In this document: positions 56,862 through 64,000 of the stretch, one piece after another | Layout of the letters: every line of letters begins with the position of its first letter | Numbering within the stretch: position 1 is the first letter of the stretch | NCBI RefSeq assembly: GCF_008370685.1 | Contig: NZ_VTZU01000015.1 | Span: 39,783 to 103,782 of the forward strand | Reading direction: 5' to 3' | Source: Aquimarina sp. RZ0 | GTDB taxonomy: Bacteria; Bacteroidota; Bacteroidia; Flavobacteriales; Flavobacteriaceae | Length of the DNA: 64,000 nucleotides | The notes under the pieces: model-generated | Databases searched by the model: none | The model's input: the letters and a program-made list of their open reading frames with translations, nothing else | What the model was told of the DNA's origin: nothing | Program-made: the position numbers and the translations under genes

Positions 56862-57740
56862 ATGAAACGTAAAGAATTTATAAAAAAAGTAATATACACA
56901 GGAGTTATTAGCACTATAACTTCTCAAATACTTAAAGCAACTATCAGCAATCCTGCAAATTCTAACTACGATTCATTTATGCAAAAAGCAAGCTTTAATC
57001 ATGTATCAAATAAAAATATTAATACCATGAATACAGTAGTTCACAAAGCAGAAACAAGAGGAAATGCAAATCACGGTTGGCTCAACTCACACCACACTTT
57101 CAGTTTTGCAAATTATCATAACCCTGAAAGAATGAATTTTGGTGTACTTCGTGTTTTAAACGACGACCGCGTACAAGCAGGTATGGGGTTTGGAACGCAT
57201 CCGCACGACAATATGGAAATAATTTCAATTCCTTTGGAGGGTGACCTAGAACATAAGGACAGTATGGGAAATGTCACTGTTATCAAAGAAGGGGATGTAC
57301 AGATAATGAGTGCAGGAACGGGGATTACTCACTCTGAATATAACAAAAATAAAGACAAGGAAGTAAAGTTTCTTCAAATCTGGGTGTTTCCTAAAGACAA
57401 AAATGTAACACCACGTTATGACCAGATTTCTATAAGAGACATTGAAAAAACGAATGAATTCTATCAGATTCTATCTCCTAACAAGGATGACCAGGGTGTA
57501 TGGATTCATCAAGATGCCTGGTTTCATATTGGCAAATTTAACGCTGGAAAATCAGACGAGTATAAACTTCAAAAACCCGGAAATGGTATATATGCATTTA
57601 TACTTGAAGGAGAAGTAGAAATACAAGGGGAATCTTTATCAAAAAGAGATGGAATAGGAGTTTGGAATACAGATTCGATCAGCGTAACGGCTACAGGTTT
57701 TGCCCGGGTATTATTAATGGAAGTCCCAATGAGTTTTTAA
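56862..57740 (+). CDS. Pirin family protein with unusual N-terminal extension
   Basis: About 292 residues. The pirin core begins at MNTVVHKAETRGNANHGWLN and shows the metal-cupin set THPHDNMEIISIPLEGDLEHKD and MSAGTGITHSEYN. Ahead of it lie ~55 residues with a basic start and a hydrophobic stretch (FIKKVIYTGVISTITSQIL), resembling an export signal or membrane anchor; ordinary pirins are cytoplasmic. Pirins of this kind can act as quercetinases or redox-linked regulators. It is 16 bases before the nitroreductase gene. Confidence 0.88.
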   Translation: MKRKEFIKKVIYTGVISTITSQILKATISNPANSNYDSFMQKASFNHVSNKNINTMNTVVHKAETRGNANHGWLNSHHTFSFANYHNPERMNFGVLRVLNDDRVQAGMGFGTHPHDNMEIISIPLEGDLEHKDSMGNVTVIKEGDVQIMSAGTGITHSEYNKNKDKEVKFLQIWVFPKDKNVTPRYDQISIRDIEKTNEFYQILSPNKDDQGVWIHQDAWFHIGKFNAGKSDEYKLQKPGNGIYAFILEGEVEIQGESLSKRDGIGVWNTDSISVTATGFARVLLMEVPMSF

Positions 57741-57756
57741 TTTTAAAATAAATAAT

Positions 57757-58386
57757 ATGCAATTAATAAAGAATCTAAAATGGCGATACGCCACAAAGAA
57801 AATGGATGCTTCAAAAAAAGTATCACAACAGAATATTGAGTATATAAAGGAGTGCGTTCAATTATCCGCTTCCTCTTATGGCCTGCAACCTTACAAAGTT
57901 TTGGAAGTTGCAAATCCCGAATTAAGAGATGAACTAAAATCATTATCCTGGAATCAATCACAAATAACAGATGCTTCTCAGCTATTTGTATTCTGTAACT
58001 ACATAAAAGTATCGGATAGTGATATAGATGACCTGATGCAACTAACATCAGAAATCAATGAAATAGAAATTGATGAAATTTCTGGCTATGGAGATTTTAT
58101 TAAAGGAAAACTCAAAGAGAAATCAGAGACTGAAATGTTACATTGGACAGCCAGGCAAACATACATTGGATTATCTAATGCAATGAATGCTTGTGCAGAA
58201 TTACAAATTGACTGCACTCCCATGGAAGGATTTGAACCGGAAGCGTACAATCAAAAATTAGGACTACAGGAGAAAGGATTAAATGCCTGTGTGTTATTGG
58301 CTGTTGGTTATCGTAGTCCTGAAGACGCTTCCCAAAAAGGAAAAAAAGTCAGAAAATCAACCGATACTATTTTTCAAACAATTTGA
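57757..58386 (+). CDS. NAD(P)H-dependent nitroreductase-family oxidoreductase
   Basis: 209 residues. FMN-binding nitroreductase pattern: LKWRYATKKMDASKKVS, LSASSYGLQPYKVLEV, ARQTYIGLSNAMNACAELQIDCTPMEGF, and a C-terminal LLAVGYRSPEDASQKGKKVR. NfsB-like enzymes reduce quinones and nitroaromatics. Its place after pirin and an AraC regulator suggests a small detoxification operon. Confidence 0.9.
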   Translation: MQLIKNLKWRYATKKMDASKKVSQQNIEYIKECVQLSASSYGLQPYKVLEVANPELRDELKSLSWNQSQITDASQLFVFCNYIKVSDSDIDDLMQLTSEINEIEIDEISGYGDFIKGKLKEKSETEMLHWTARQTYIGLSNAMNACAELQIDCTPMEGFEPEAYNQKLGLQEKGLNACVLLAVGYRSPEDASQKGKKVRKSTDTIFQTI

Positions 58387-58584
58387 TTTGGGGAAAATAA
58401 CACCATTTTCCATATGAATTTACTGGAAAAAGCTCAATTATTCCTCTTATTCTTATTACAATATCAGAGTTATTGCAGAAAGTGTCTGGTCGGAAATAGG
58501 CGATTTTCATAATTTGAAAGATTTTTGATGAAAATTTGATTTTGCTGTATTTACGACCAAACACTTCTATATACACTCTTTGAG

Positions 58585-59258
58585 ATGCAAAAACAATACA
58601 CATTAATCGGATTAAATTTTGGATTGAATGCTCAGTCTATACCTATTGAGAACGATAATTATCATTACTATGGGTCAAATTTAAGCTAGAAAGCGTATCT
58701 ACAAGTTGAAGGCAATGGGAGAATAACAAATTATGCCTCTGTAGCAACAACAAATAGAAATCTACACTTAAACTCACAGGAAGAGCAGGATATGTATCTT
58801 AATCATTATAGTTTAGGGAACACCTATATTAACCCAAGAGGTGGCAATGTTAGGACAGGAACCGATAACCCTGGTTCATGGAAATTGGCAATAAATGGAA
58901 AAATCATAGCAAAAGAAATAGTAGTAGAAACTGGTTGGTCTGACTTCGTCTTCTATACTGATTACAAATTACCATCACACTTATAGATGTTGAAAATTAT
59001 ATTCGGAAAAAAGGCCATTTAAAGGATATTCCTAGCGCCAAAGATGTAAAAGAAAATAGAATCTCCCTTGGAGAAATGAACTCAAAACTACTACAAAAGA
59101 TTGAAGAACTAACATTATATACAATCCGGCAAGAGAAAAAATTAAACTCTCAGCTATCTGTAATAGAAAAAATTAAAAAAGAAAATCAAGAAGTAAAGTT
59201 ATTGAACAAAAAGCTTGTTGAATTACAATCAAGATTAGAAAAACTGGCATCTAGATGA
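58585..59258 (+). pseudogene. Broken tail-fibre-like/surface protein gene
   Basis: A start at 58585 gives a signal-like N-terminus (YTLIGLNFGLNAQS), then TAG at 58687-58689. The same frame continues to WKLAINGKIIAKEIVVE and TGWSDFVFYTDYKLPSHL and stops at 58984-58986. Shifting frame near 58975 restores LIDVENYIRKKGHLKDIPS, LGEMNSKLLQKIEELTLYTI and a coiled-coil end. This C-terminus is typical of Bacteroidota exported proteins with tail-fibre-like repeats. At least two lesions plus a shortened middle mark it as decayed. Confidence 0.75.
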
Positions 59259-59317
59259 TAAAAAGTTTAAACAATTTGTATAGTGCTTTTACCTGTTTCT
59301 ATTAAGTAAACGAGATA

Positions 59318-59483
59318 TAATACGATTTATAACTAAAAATTTCGCATATTCATCGTTTCTTTTTCCTTTCTACTTGGTTTAAAAAATAAACCGTAGCTAT
59401 AGCTATGCTTGATTTTTTTGCCTTGCATAAAGAAAAAATAATTCAATGAATTTATACGAATTTTTTAATCACAAATCGTATAA
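59318..59483 (+). repeat. Palindromic 166-bp element, family 1, copy D
   Basis: Same orientation as copies B and C, with a visible single difference (CTTGGTTT where the others have CTTCGTTT). It lies downstream of the broken tail-fibre-like gene. Confidence 0.85.
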
Positions 59484-59824
59484 CATCATTTTTTATCCTT
59501 TGAATTTACTCGATAGTCGAGATTCAAATACTCTAAGGGTTATCTCAAGGTAGTTTACGGGAAAAATCTGTTGTTTTTTACTGATGTCAGCGAAGCAAGT
59601 GAAGAAAAATATTTTGAGTTAAAAAATAACTTAGGTTCAGTCTATATCGAACTTAGTCGATACGTAATAAAATACGGTTGCGCATCATTTCTAAAACAAA
59701 AATAACAAATTGAATGAATAATTTTAAATCAGACTTGATGCTAGCATAGCGTTAGCACTAAATGCCAACAAAAAACGAAGTGTATTTATTTCAAAGTATA
59801 CATTACAAAATCTACTTTTTACGA
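59484..59824. other. Decayed region after copy D
   Basis: Holds an open frame without start at 59517-59705 (GYLKVVYGKNLLFFTDVSE...), probably a gene remnant of unknown type. It also holds a 19-base palindrome-bearing string at 59506-59524 that recurs inverted at 16655-16673. No intact gene. Confidence 0.35.
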
Positions 59825-59901
59825 TGAGTAGACGGCTCTCCTCAAAATAGAGGAGAGTACGTCTCTCATACCACCATACGTATGGGGCCCGATATGGCGG
59901 T
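59825..59901 (-). mobile_element. Group II intron 3' end remnant (domains V and VI)
   Basis: On the minus strand a domain V-like hairpin (ACCGCCATA...TATGGTGGT, 59901-59870) is followed by TATGAGAG, then a domain VI-like stem (GACGTACTCTCCTC / GAGGAGAGCCGTC) and the end CTACTC at 59825. The order and the GGTGGTATGAGAG and CTACTC strings are typical of bacterial group II introns. No reverse-transcriptase frame lies upstream on that strand (a GH16 gene does), so only the tail survives. Confidence 0.5.
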
Positions 59902-60049
59902 TATATTATCGAACTTATTCTGGCGATCGCGTATAATTTGATAACTTTTTTTCTTAGGGACTCTGTGTAATATTATAAAGTAAAAGTCATACCATTTTAC
60001 TTTCTTTTGTTGGTTTTTTTAATTGTTTCTTGATAAGAAAAAAAGATTT

Positions 60050-61012
60050 CTATTTAGGCTCCAGCTTCCAGGTACGAACCCAATCTACACGCATTGTATT
60101 AACCGTATCATCATTCAATTCTTCTTTTTCTGGTAAGCCTCCCAACCAACATTCAGGACCAGTCCATAAATCCCAAATAATCTCCAGTTCTCTGGTAAAA
60201 TCCTGTTGTGTTGTTACTTTTCCTGCCGGCTCTCCATTCAAATAAAACTGAACGGTTCTCGCATCAATCCACCAGGCACCTATAATATGATACGCTTCAT
60301 TCCAGGTTTTACCCTTATTTGGATTTCTATCTGATAAAAATCTGGTATCATAATTATCTTCGTGTCTTTCTGTAATACTATTTTCAGCAATAAAATACTG
60401 AGAATTCATTTGTGTCGGGAACAACCATGGTGTCCAGGGGAAATCAGATGGTTTATTTGATTGATCTCTACATTCTGCCGTTGGATTAGAGTTATTTTCT
60501 ACAATATCTATTTCATCTCGATTGTCGATATCTCCATTATTCAACCAAAATGTATTAAATGCAGATATGTGAGCCGTTTTCATACTGCACTCCGTATACA
60601 TCGGGAAACTTATCTTTGCTGTCGAATGGACTCTGGCAGTTTGGAACCAACGTTCCGGATCATCACGCAAGGTTGCTTTTATATACAATTTACCATCTTC
60701 TACTCCAGAGTTTTCACTTCGCATCCAAACGGGGGTATTCCCATAATTCCAAAACGAATTAAACCATTTACTATCATCCCACACATCAAATTCATCGGAC
60801 ATTTCTTCTACTTTAACCCATTCCATGTCGGCTGGGGTTGTATCATCTATAGAGACAAAAGAAGGTAGGTTAGGATCAAGAGCTTCAAGATCAATATCCT
60901 CTACTACCGGTGGGGTTGGAGGATCTACTGAAGTCGTGTCATTATCATCATCAGAACTACACGACAGTAAAGCTACGCATAAGAAGCAAGCTAAAAATTT
61001 ATACAATTTCAT
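60050..61012 (-). CDS. GH16-family glycoside hydrolase lipoprotein
   Basis: About 320 residues with lipobox (ALLSCSSDDD) and an acidic/proline linker (TPPVVEDIDLEAL). The catalytic GH16 motif is EIDIVE in DNRDEIDIVENN: nucleophile Glu, assisting Asp, acid/base Glu. Flanking signatures are FDVWDDSKWFNSFWNYGN, FPMYTECSMKTAHISAFNTFWL and YHIIGAWWIDARTVQFYLNGE. It resembles marine agarase/porphyranase/carrageenase-type enzymes acting on red-algal galactans; the exact substrate is not decided. ATG at 61012 is preferred because the lipoprotein signal starts there. Confidence 0.88.
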   Translation of the reverse strand: MKLYKFLACFLCVALLSCSSDDDNDTTSVDPPTPPVVEDIDLEALDPNLPSFVSIDDTTPADMEWVKVEEMSDEFDVWDDSKWFNSFWNYGNTPVWMRSENSGVEDGKLYIKATLRDDPERWFQTARVHSTAKISFPMYTECSMKTAHISAFNTFWLNNGDIDNRDEIDIVENNSNPTAECRDQSNKPSDFPWTPWLFPTQMNSQYFIAENSITERHEDNYDTRFLSDRNPNKGKTWNEAYHIIGAWWIDARTVQFYLNGEPAGKVTTQQDFTRELEIIWDLWTGPECWLGGLPEKEELNDDTVNTMRVDWVRTWKLEPK

Positions 61013-61185
61013 AATTTTTTTGAATATTTTTGTTATTATTTTAGTTAGTCGCACAAATTTCAATACTATTTCTTGTACGAATACATATTACACCTAAAAA
61101 CCTAATAGATTTTTTTAATACACCATCATTTTAATACCTAATATCTAGTATAGCATTCCCTTTTTTGATACCTAAATACTAAGTA

Positions 61186-61983
61186 TTAATCGAGTTTTAA
61201 GAGTTCTATTTTTCTAATATCCAGAGGATGACTTTCGCCTTGTAAAGCTACATAACCAGAAGTCAATTTTATTGAAGCTCCATCCGCTATAAGTTTTGCT
61301 GTGTGTGCATCTTTTTCGTCTAAAATAGCATCGGAATACTCTAGTACAAGTTCTCCATTTGCAAAATGTTTGAATACGCCATCATTTACTTCAACTTCTG
61401 CGGTTATCCATTCTCCTTTTTTAAAAGGCTTAGAATTTGATAACGTACAATGTTCTGTAATCAGCTCTTTATTAATTACAATATGCGTGCCAGGCGTACA
61501 CACACTTCCTGTGGGTCTATCTTTAAATTTTTCTTCCTTAGCATTATCACTTGACAGCAACTGTGCTTCAATAGACGTTGGGAATGCCTGATCTAATTCC
61601 ATTGTTTCAGGGGATTCACAATGAATCATGATTCCACTATTTAAGAAACCCCACCACGGACCTCCTTCTAATTGATCTCCAACAAATCTATATTCAACTT
61701 TGATTCTATAGTTCGTAAGTTTTTCGTTATAAAAAATATGGGCAAAGTCATTATCAAACTTATTATAATCATCATAAGACACTTTGAGCATACCATCTTC
61801 AACACGAAATGTGTTCTTATAATTTTGGCCAATTTTATGTCCGGCAACTTTGATAGTCCAATTCGTAAGATCTTTCCCGTTAAAAATCGGAACCCATTTT
61901 TCTTCTTTCTTTCTAGTAAGTGATAATGTAAGTAATGTTACCAATACCAATAAAACAAGAGTAGTTATGCTCTTCTTTCCCAT
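61186..61983 (-). CDS. DUF1080 (3-keto-disaccharide hydrolase-like) exported protein
   Basis: 265 residues with one N-terminal hydrophobic segment (TLVLLVLVTLLTLSL). The DUF1080 concanavalin-like domain has VPIFNGKDLTNWTIKVAGH, YRIKVEYRFVGDQ, LNSGIMIHCESPETM, SIEAQLLS and the end VALQGESHPLDIRKIELL. Members act on oxidised disaccharides or other sugars outside the cell. Its location next to GH16 and ThuA-like genes fits carbohydrate catabolism. Confidence 0.87.
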   Translation of the reverse strand: MGKKSITTLVLLVLVTLLTLSLTRKKEEKWVPIFNGKDLTNWTIKVAGHKIGQNYKNTFRVEDGMLKVSYDDYNKFDNDFAHIFYNEKLTNYRIKVEYRFVGDQLEGGPWWGFLNSGIMIHCESPETMELDQAFPTSIEAQLLSSDNAKEEKFKDRPTGSVCTPGTHIVINKELITEHCTLSNSKPFKKGEWITAEVEVNDGVFKHFANGELVLEYSDAILDEKDAHTAKLIADGASIKLTSGYVALQGESHPLDIRKIELLKLD

Positions 61984-62742
61984 TTTAGTCTTATTTATTA
62001 CTCCTAAATATTATTAAAACACAAAAACTATATCGATTTCGTAACTTTATGATAATCTTTATAATTTTTTCATAAAATTAAACATTTTTTTCAATTGAAA
62101 AATATTATACCTTTTTATTTTTATTTTTAACTAATTTTTAAAATTTATGATTCTGAAAAAAAACAGCTCCATTTAATCAATTTTCATCATAATTTACTTC
62201 CTAAATATTCACTTTTCACAAAGAAATAAGAGATACACCAAAGAAGGAAATTTCAAATCAGGAACACTCAACAGGAGAAGAAAAAAAGAAAAAAACGCGG
62301 TATCTACTCTGACAGCAAGATGAGTTATATACACACTACACACAACTGTTTTTGAAGAAACGAAACAATCTCAAGGAAAGCATCAAAGCAAAACCCGGGT
62401 TGGTTAATTTTGCACCTGCTAATAGCTTACTATAACAATATTAGCCTTGATCCGTTAACAATGCCTTTATTAGTCAGTAATCACAAAGGTGTTTCCAAAA
62501 CTGTTGTGTGACTTGTAAACATAAAAATTATGAAATGATCTACATTATAGTAAGATTCGCCACAAAAGTACATGATACACAAGAACAACAATTACAGAAA
62601 ACTACTTGCAAATGTATATTGCAATTTGTAAAAAAGTAATCTAGCTTTACTAGTTAATCTACTTTATTATATGGTTCAGAGATTTATTAATTACCCGAAC
62701 TCAATTTTCTTTTTATGAATATTTCAGCTTAGCTCACAAGAC
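61984..62742. other. Intergenic stretch without a recognised gene
   Basis: About 760 bases between two leftward genes. AT-rich with purine-rich tracts; I find no open frame, tRNA or strong terminator. It probably carries the promoter of the DUF1080 gene. Confidence 0.4.
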
Positions 62743-63744
62743 TTATTCGTTATCAAGAATCCACTTTATTGACTTTGATTCATTTAATTTCGGAAAAATT
62801 TGAGGTTTTTTTTGAGTAACCTTACCTGTAGCAGCCCATTCGGCTCCTCGTTGAAATGTTGTTATAAACCCAACACACTCCATAGAATAGTCAAAATGCC
62901 CTAGTGTACTATGAAAAATCCTACCTTTACCATAGTCGATCACCATCAGTATTGGTACATTTTTTCCTGTTCCTGGCAACACCGGTTTGTATGGTTGCTT
63001 ATTTATTTCAGCATCCGAATATGCGGTAGCCAGTATAGTTGCATTCTCAAACGGCCCTCTCATACGGTCATAAAGTTCATCTTTTGCGTGAAGCCATTTT
63101 TCTGGCAACCCCTTTAGAATAGGATGATTGGGTTGTTGGTTCGTTATTACGAATTCATGTTCTTGTCCATGAGAACCACATACTCCGGGAGAAAAATCTT
63201 TTTGCACCTCTCCAGTTTCATCAACATATACAAATGCTCCTGAGGAAACATCTCTCCTACCCCAAGCTCCAAGCCCAATCATTGTATTATATGCTTCCCA
63301 GTCTCCCCAGGCATTGTTAGCCGAATGTATGACCACTAATCCTCCTCCTGCTTTCATGAATTTTTCGAAATCTCTTTTCATACGGTTAGACCACACAGGA
63401 GTAAAAGCTCCTAAATTTGAAACAATTAGGTCATATTTTTTAAAATCAATTTCAAAATCCGTAGTCTTTAAAGCCTCTTTGGTGACAGGTCTTAGTATTG
63501 AATCTACAGGGAATTCTGTAATAAAAAAATCATGTGGCTCTGGTCTATTCGGAAAATATTTAAATCCCTTCCAGATAGTATCTAATCTAGCGATAGACAC
63601 TTCAAAAAGCCCTGTTTTTTCCAAATAGTCTTTCATCATTAATGAAGTTTTGGGCCATACATAATGATTGTTTGATCCATCCAGAATAAGTGCTTTTAGA
63701 GGTATTGAGGGCTTTTGCGCATGCACTGTAAAAGACAGTAACAA
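62743..63744 (-). CDS. ThuA-like domain protein, exported, start unclear
   Basis: About 333 residues from a TTG at 63744. ThuA fold of the class I glutamine-amidotransferase type: LKALILDGSNNHYVWPKT, FKKYDLIVSNLGAFTPVW, GGGLVVIHSANNAWGDW, HPILKGLPEKW, GRIFHSTLGHFDYSM. In Bacteroidota these proteins sit with DUF1080 and sugar-oxidising genes. The hydrophobic signal continues upstream of the TTG in the same frame (KVKLILCIQLLLSFTVHAQ) back to a TAG with no ATG or GTG, so either an unusual start is used or the start codon has been lost. Confidence 0.8.
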   Translation of the reverse strand: MLLSFTVHAQKPSIPLKALILDGSNNHYVWPKTSLMMKDYLEKTGLFEVSIARLDTIWKGFKYFPNRPEPHDFFITEFPVDSILRPVTKEALKTTDFEIDFKKYDLIVSNLGAFTPVWSNRMKRDFEKFMKAGGGLVVIHSANNAWGDWEAYNTMIGLGAWGRRDVSSGAFVYVDETGEVQKDFSPGVCGSHGQEHEFVITNQQPNHPILKGLPEKWLHAKDELYDRMRGPFENATILATAYSDAEINKQPYKPVLPGTGKNVPILMVIDYGKGRIFHSTLGHFDYSMECVGFITTFQRGAEWAATGKVTQKKPQIFPKLNESKSIKWILDNE

Positions 63745-63800
63745 CTGAATACATAGTATAAGTTTAACTTTAGGGGACCTCTATTAATTGGTTTTTAAAA

Positions 63801-64000
63801 ATATTCTATATCTATTCTGCTATATTTTTACTTTCAAAAATGATCGTTATTTTTTCATTTCAACTCGATTTTGTGTAAGTTATTGTTTTATAGCTACTTG
63901 TTGTTTTTTACATCTCCCAATTAGACATAGTTATCCCATCTAACCTGCTTACTTGTTCATATCTAAAGAGATTATAGGTAAGGTTTACCAAACCTACAAA
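63801..64000. other. Right-edge noncoding stretch
   Basis: About 200 AT-rich bases to the window end with no frame or RNA I can support; presumably the upstream region of the ThuA-like gene. Confidence 0.4.

Noticed and set aside
1..64000. CRISPR array, prophage or intact insertion sequence
   Set aside because: The repeats seen are dispersed single palindromic elements, not regularly spaced; no cas, phage structural, integrase or transposase gene is present.

Overview
The window is AT-rich DNA from a bacterium of the phylum Bacteroidota, almost certainly a marine Flavobacteriaceae close to Aquimarina. The reasons are the gliding-motility peptidyl-prolyl isomerase GldI, a FecR/STN-type TonB-dependent transducer, a split transketolase, Bacteroidota-type promoters (TTG-N19-TAnnTTTG), many exported lipoproteins with an SC/AC lipobox, and a GH16 enzyme suited to algal polysaccharides. 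The genus is inference; no 16S gene is present.

Layout. 1-12.7 kb is housekeeping: the 3' part of dapB, lepB, a WbqC-family gene, two rhomboid proteases, mutL, ribH, a TPR membrane protein, recF, a DciA-like gene and a thioesterase. A double-glycine-leader peptide gene interrupted by an in-frame TGA lies at 11924-12079. 12.8-22.5 kb is the most interesting block. Three leftward lipoprotein genes made of about thirteen cysteine-framed PKD-like repeats face a rightward ECF sigma factor, FecR anti-sigma factor and TonB-dependent transducer. All three lipoprotein genes and fecR are preceded by the same bipartite element, (A/G)GGTAGGG-N16-CGTTT, with an identical 16-bp spacer. This reads as the promoter of the resident sigma factor and ties the cluster into one cell-surface signalling regulon. 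22.5-34.8 kb holds ndk, a PhoD-like phosphatase, nrnA-like, gldI, a cyclophilin-FKBP fusion, pepD, a DUF3810 membrane protein and two amidohydrolase-like genes. 35-41 kb is accessory: a beta/gamma-crystallin-like lipoprotein, an M57-like metallopeptidase, relics, hypotheticals and a secreted protein usually labelled asparagine synthetase B.

41-53.9 kb is core again: dnaB with a decayed duplicate of its own 3' end, accA, an EamA transporter, lptG, tgt, the split transketolase, an outer-membrane barrel protein, a thrombospondin-3-repeat lipoprotein, an S4-domain gene, a phosphoribosyltransferase, aroK, two identical tRNA-Lys genes and a tRNA-Leu. 54-60 kb is a decay zone: a gene broken by one TGA, a broken tail-fibre-like gene, palindromic elements and a group II intron 3' remnant surround an AraC-pirin-nitroreductase cluster. 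60-63.8 kb holds a GH16 lipoprotein, a DUF1080 protein and a ThuA-like protein, consistent with polysaccharide use.

Seven palindromic elements of about 160-170 bp are scattered between genes. Four are near-identical (166 bp, ends ATACGATTT, centre GCTATAGC). One is a divergent relative, and two have different ends but the same whole-element imperfect palindrome design. They look like a MITE or REP-type family. I saw no CRISPR array, prophage, integrase or intact insertion sequence. All calls come from reading the sequence; no database search was run.
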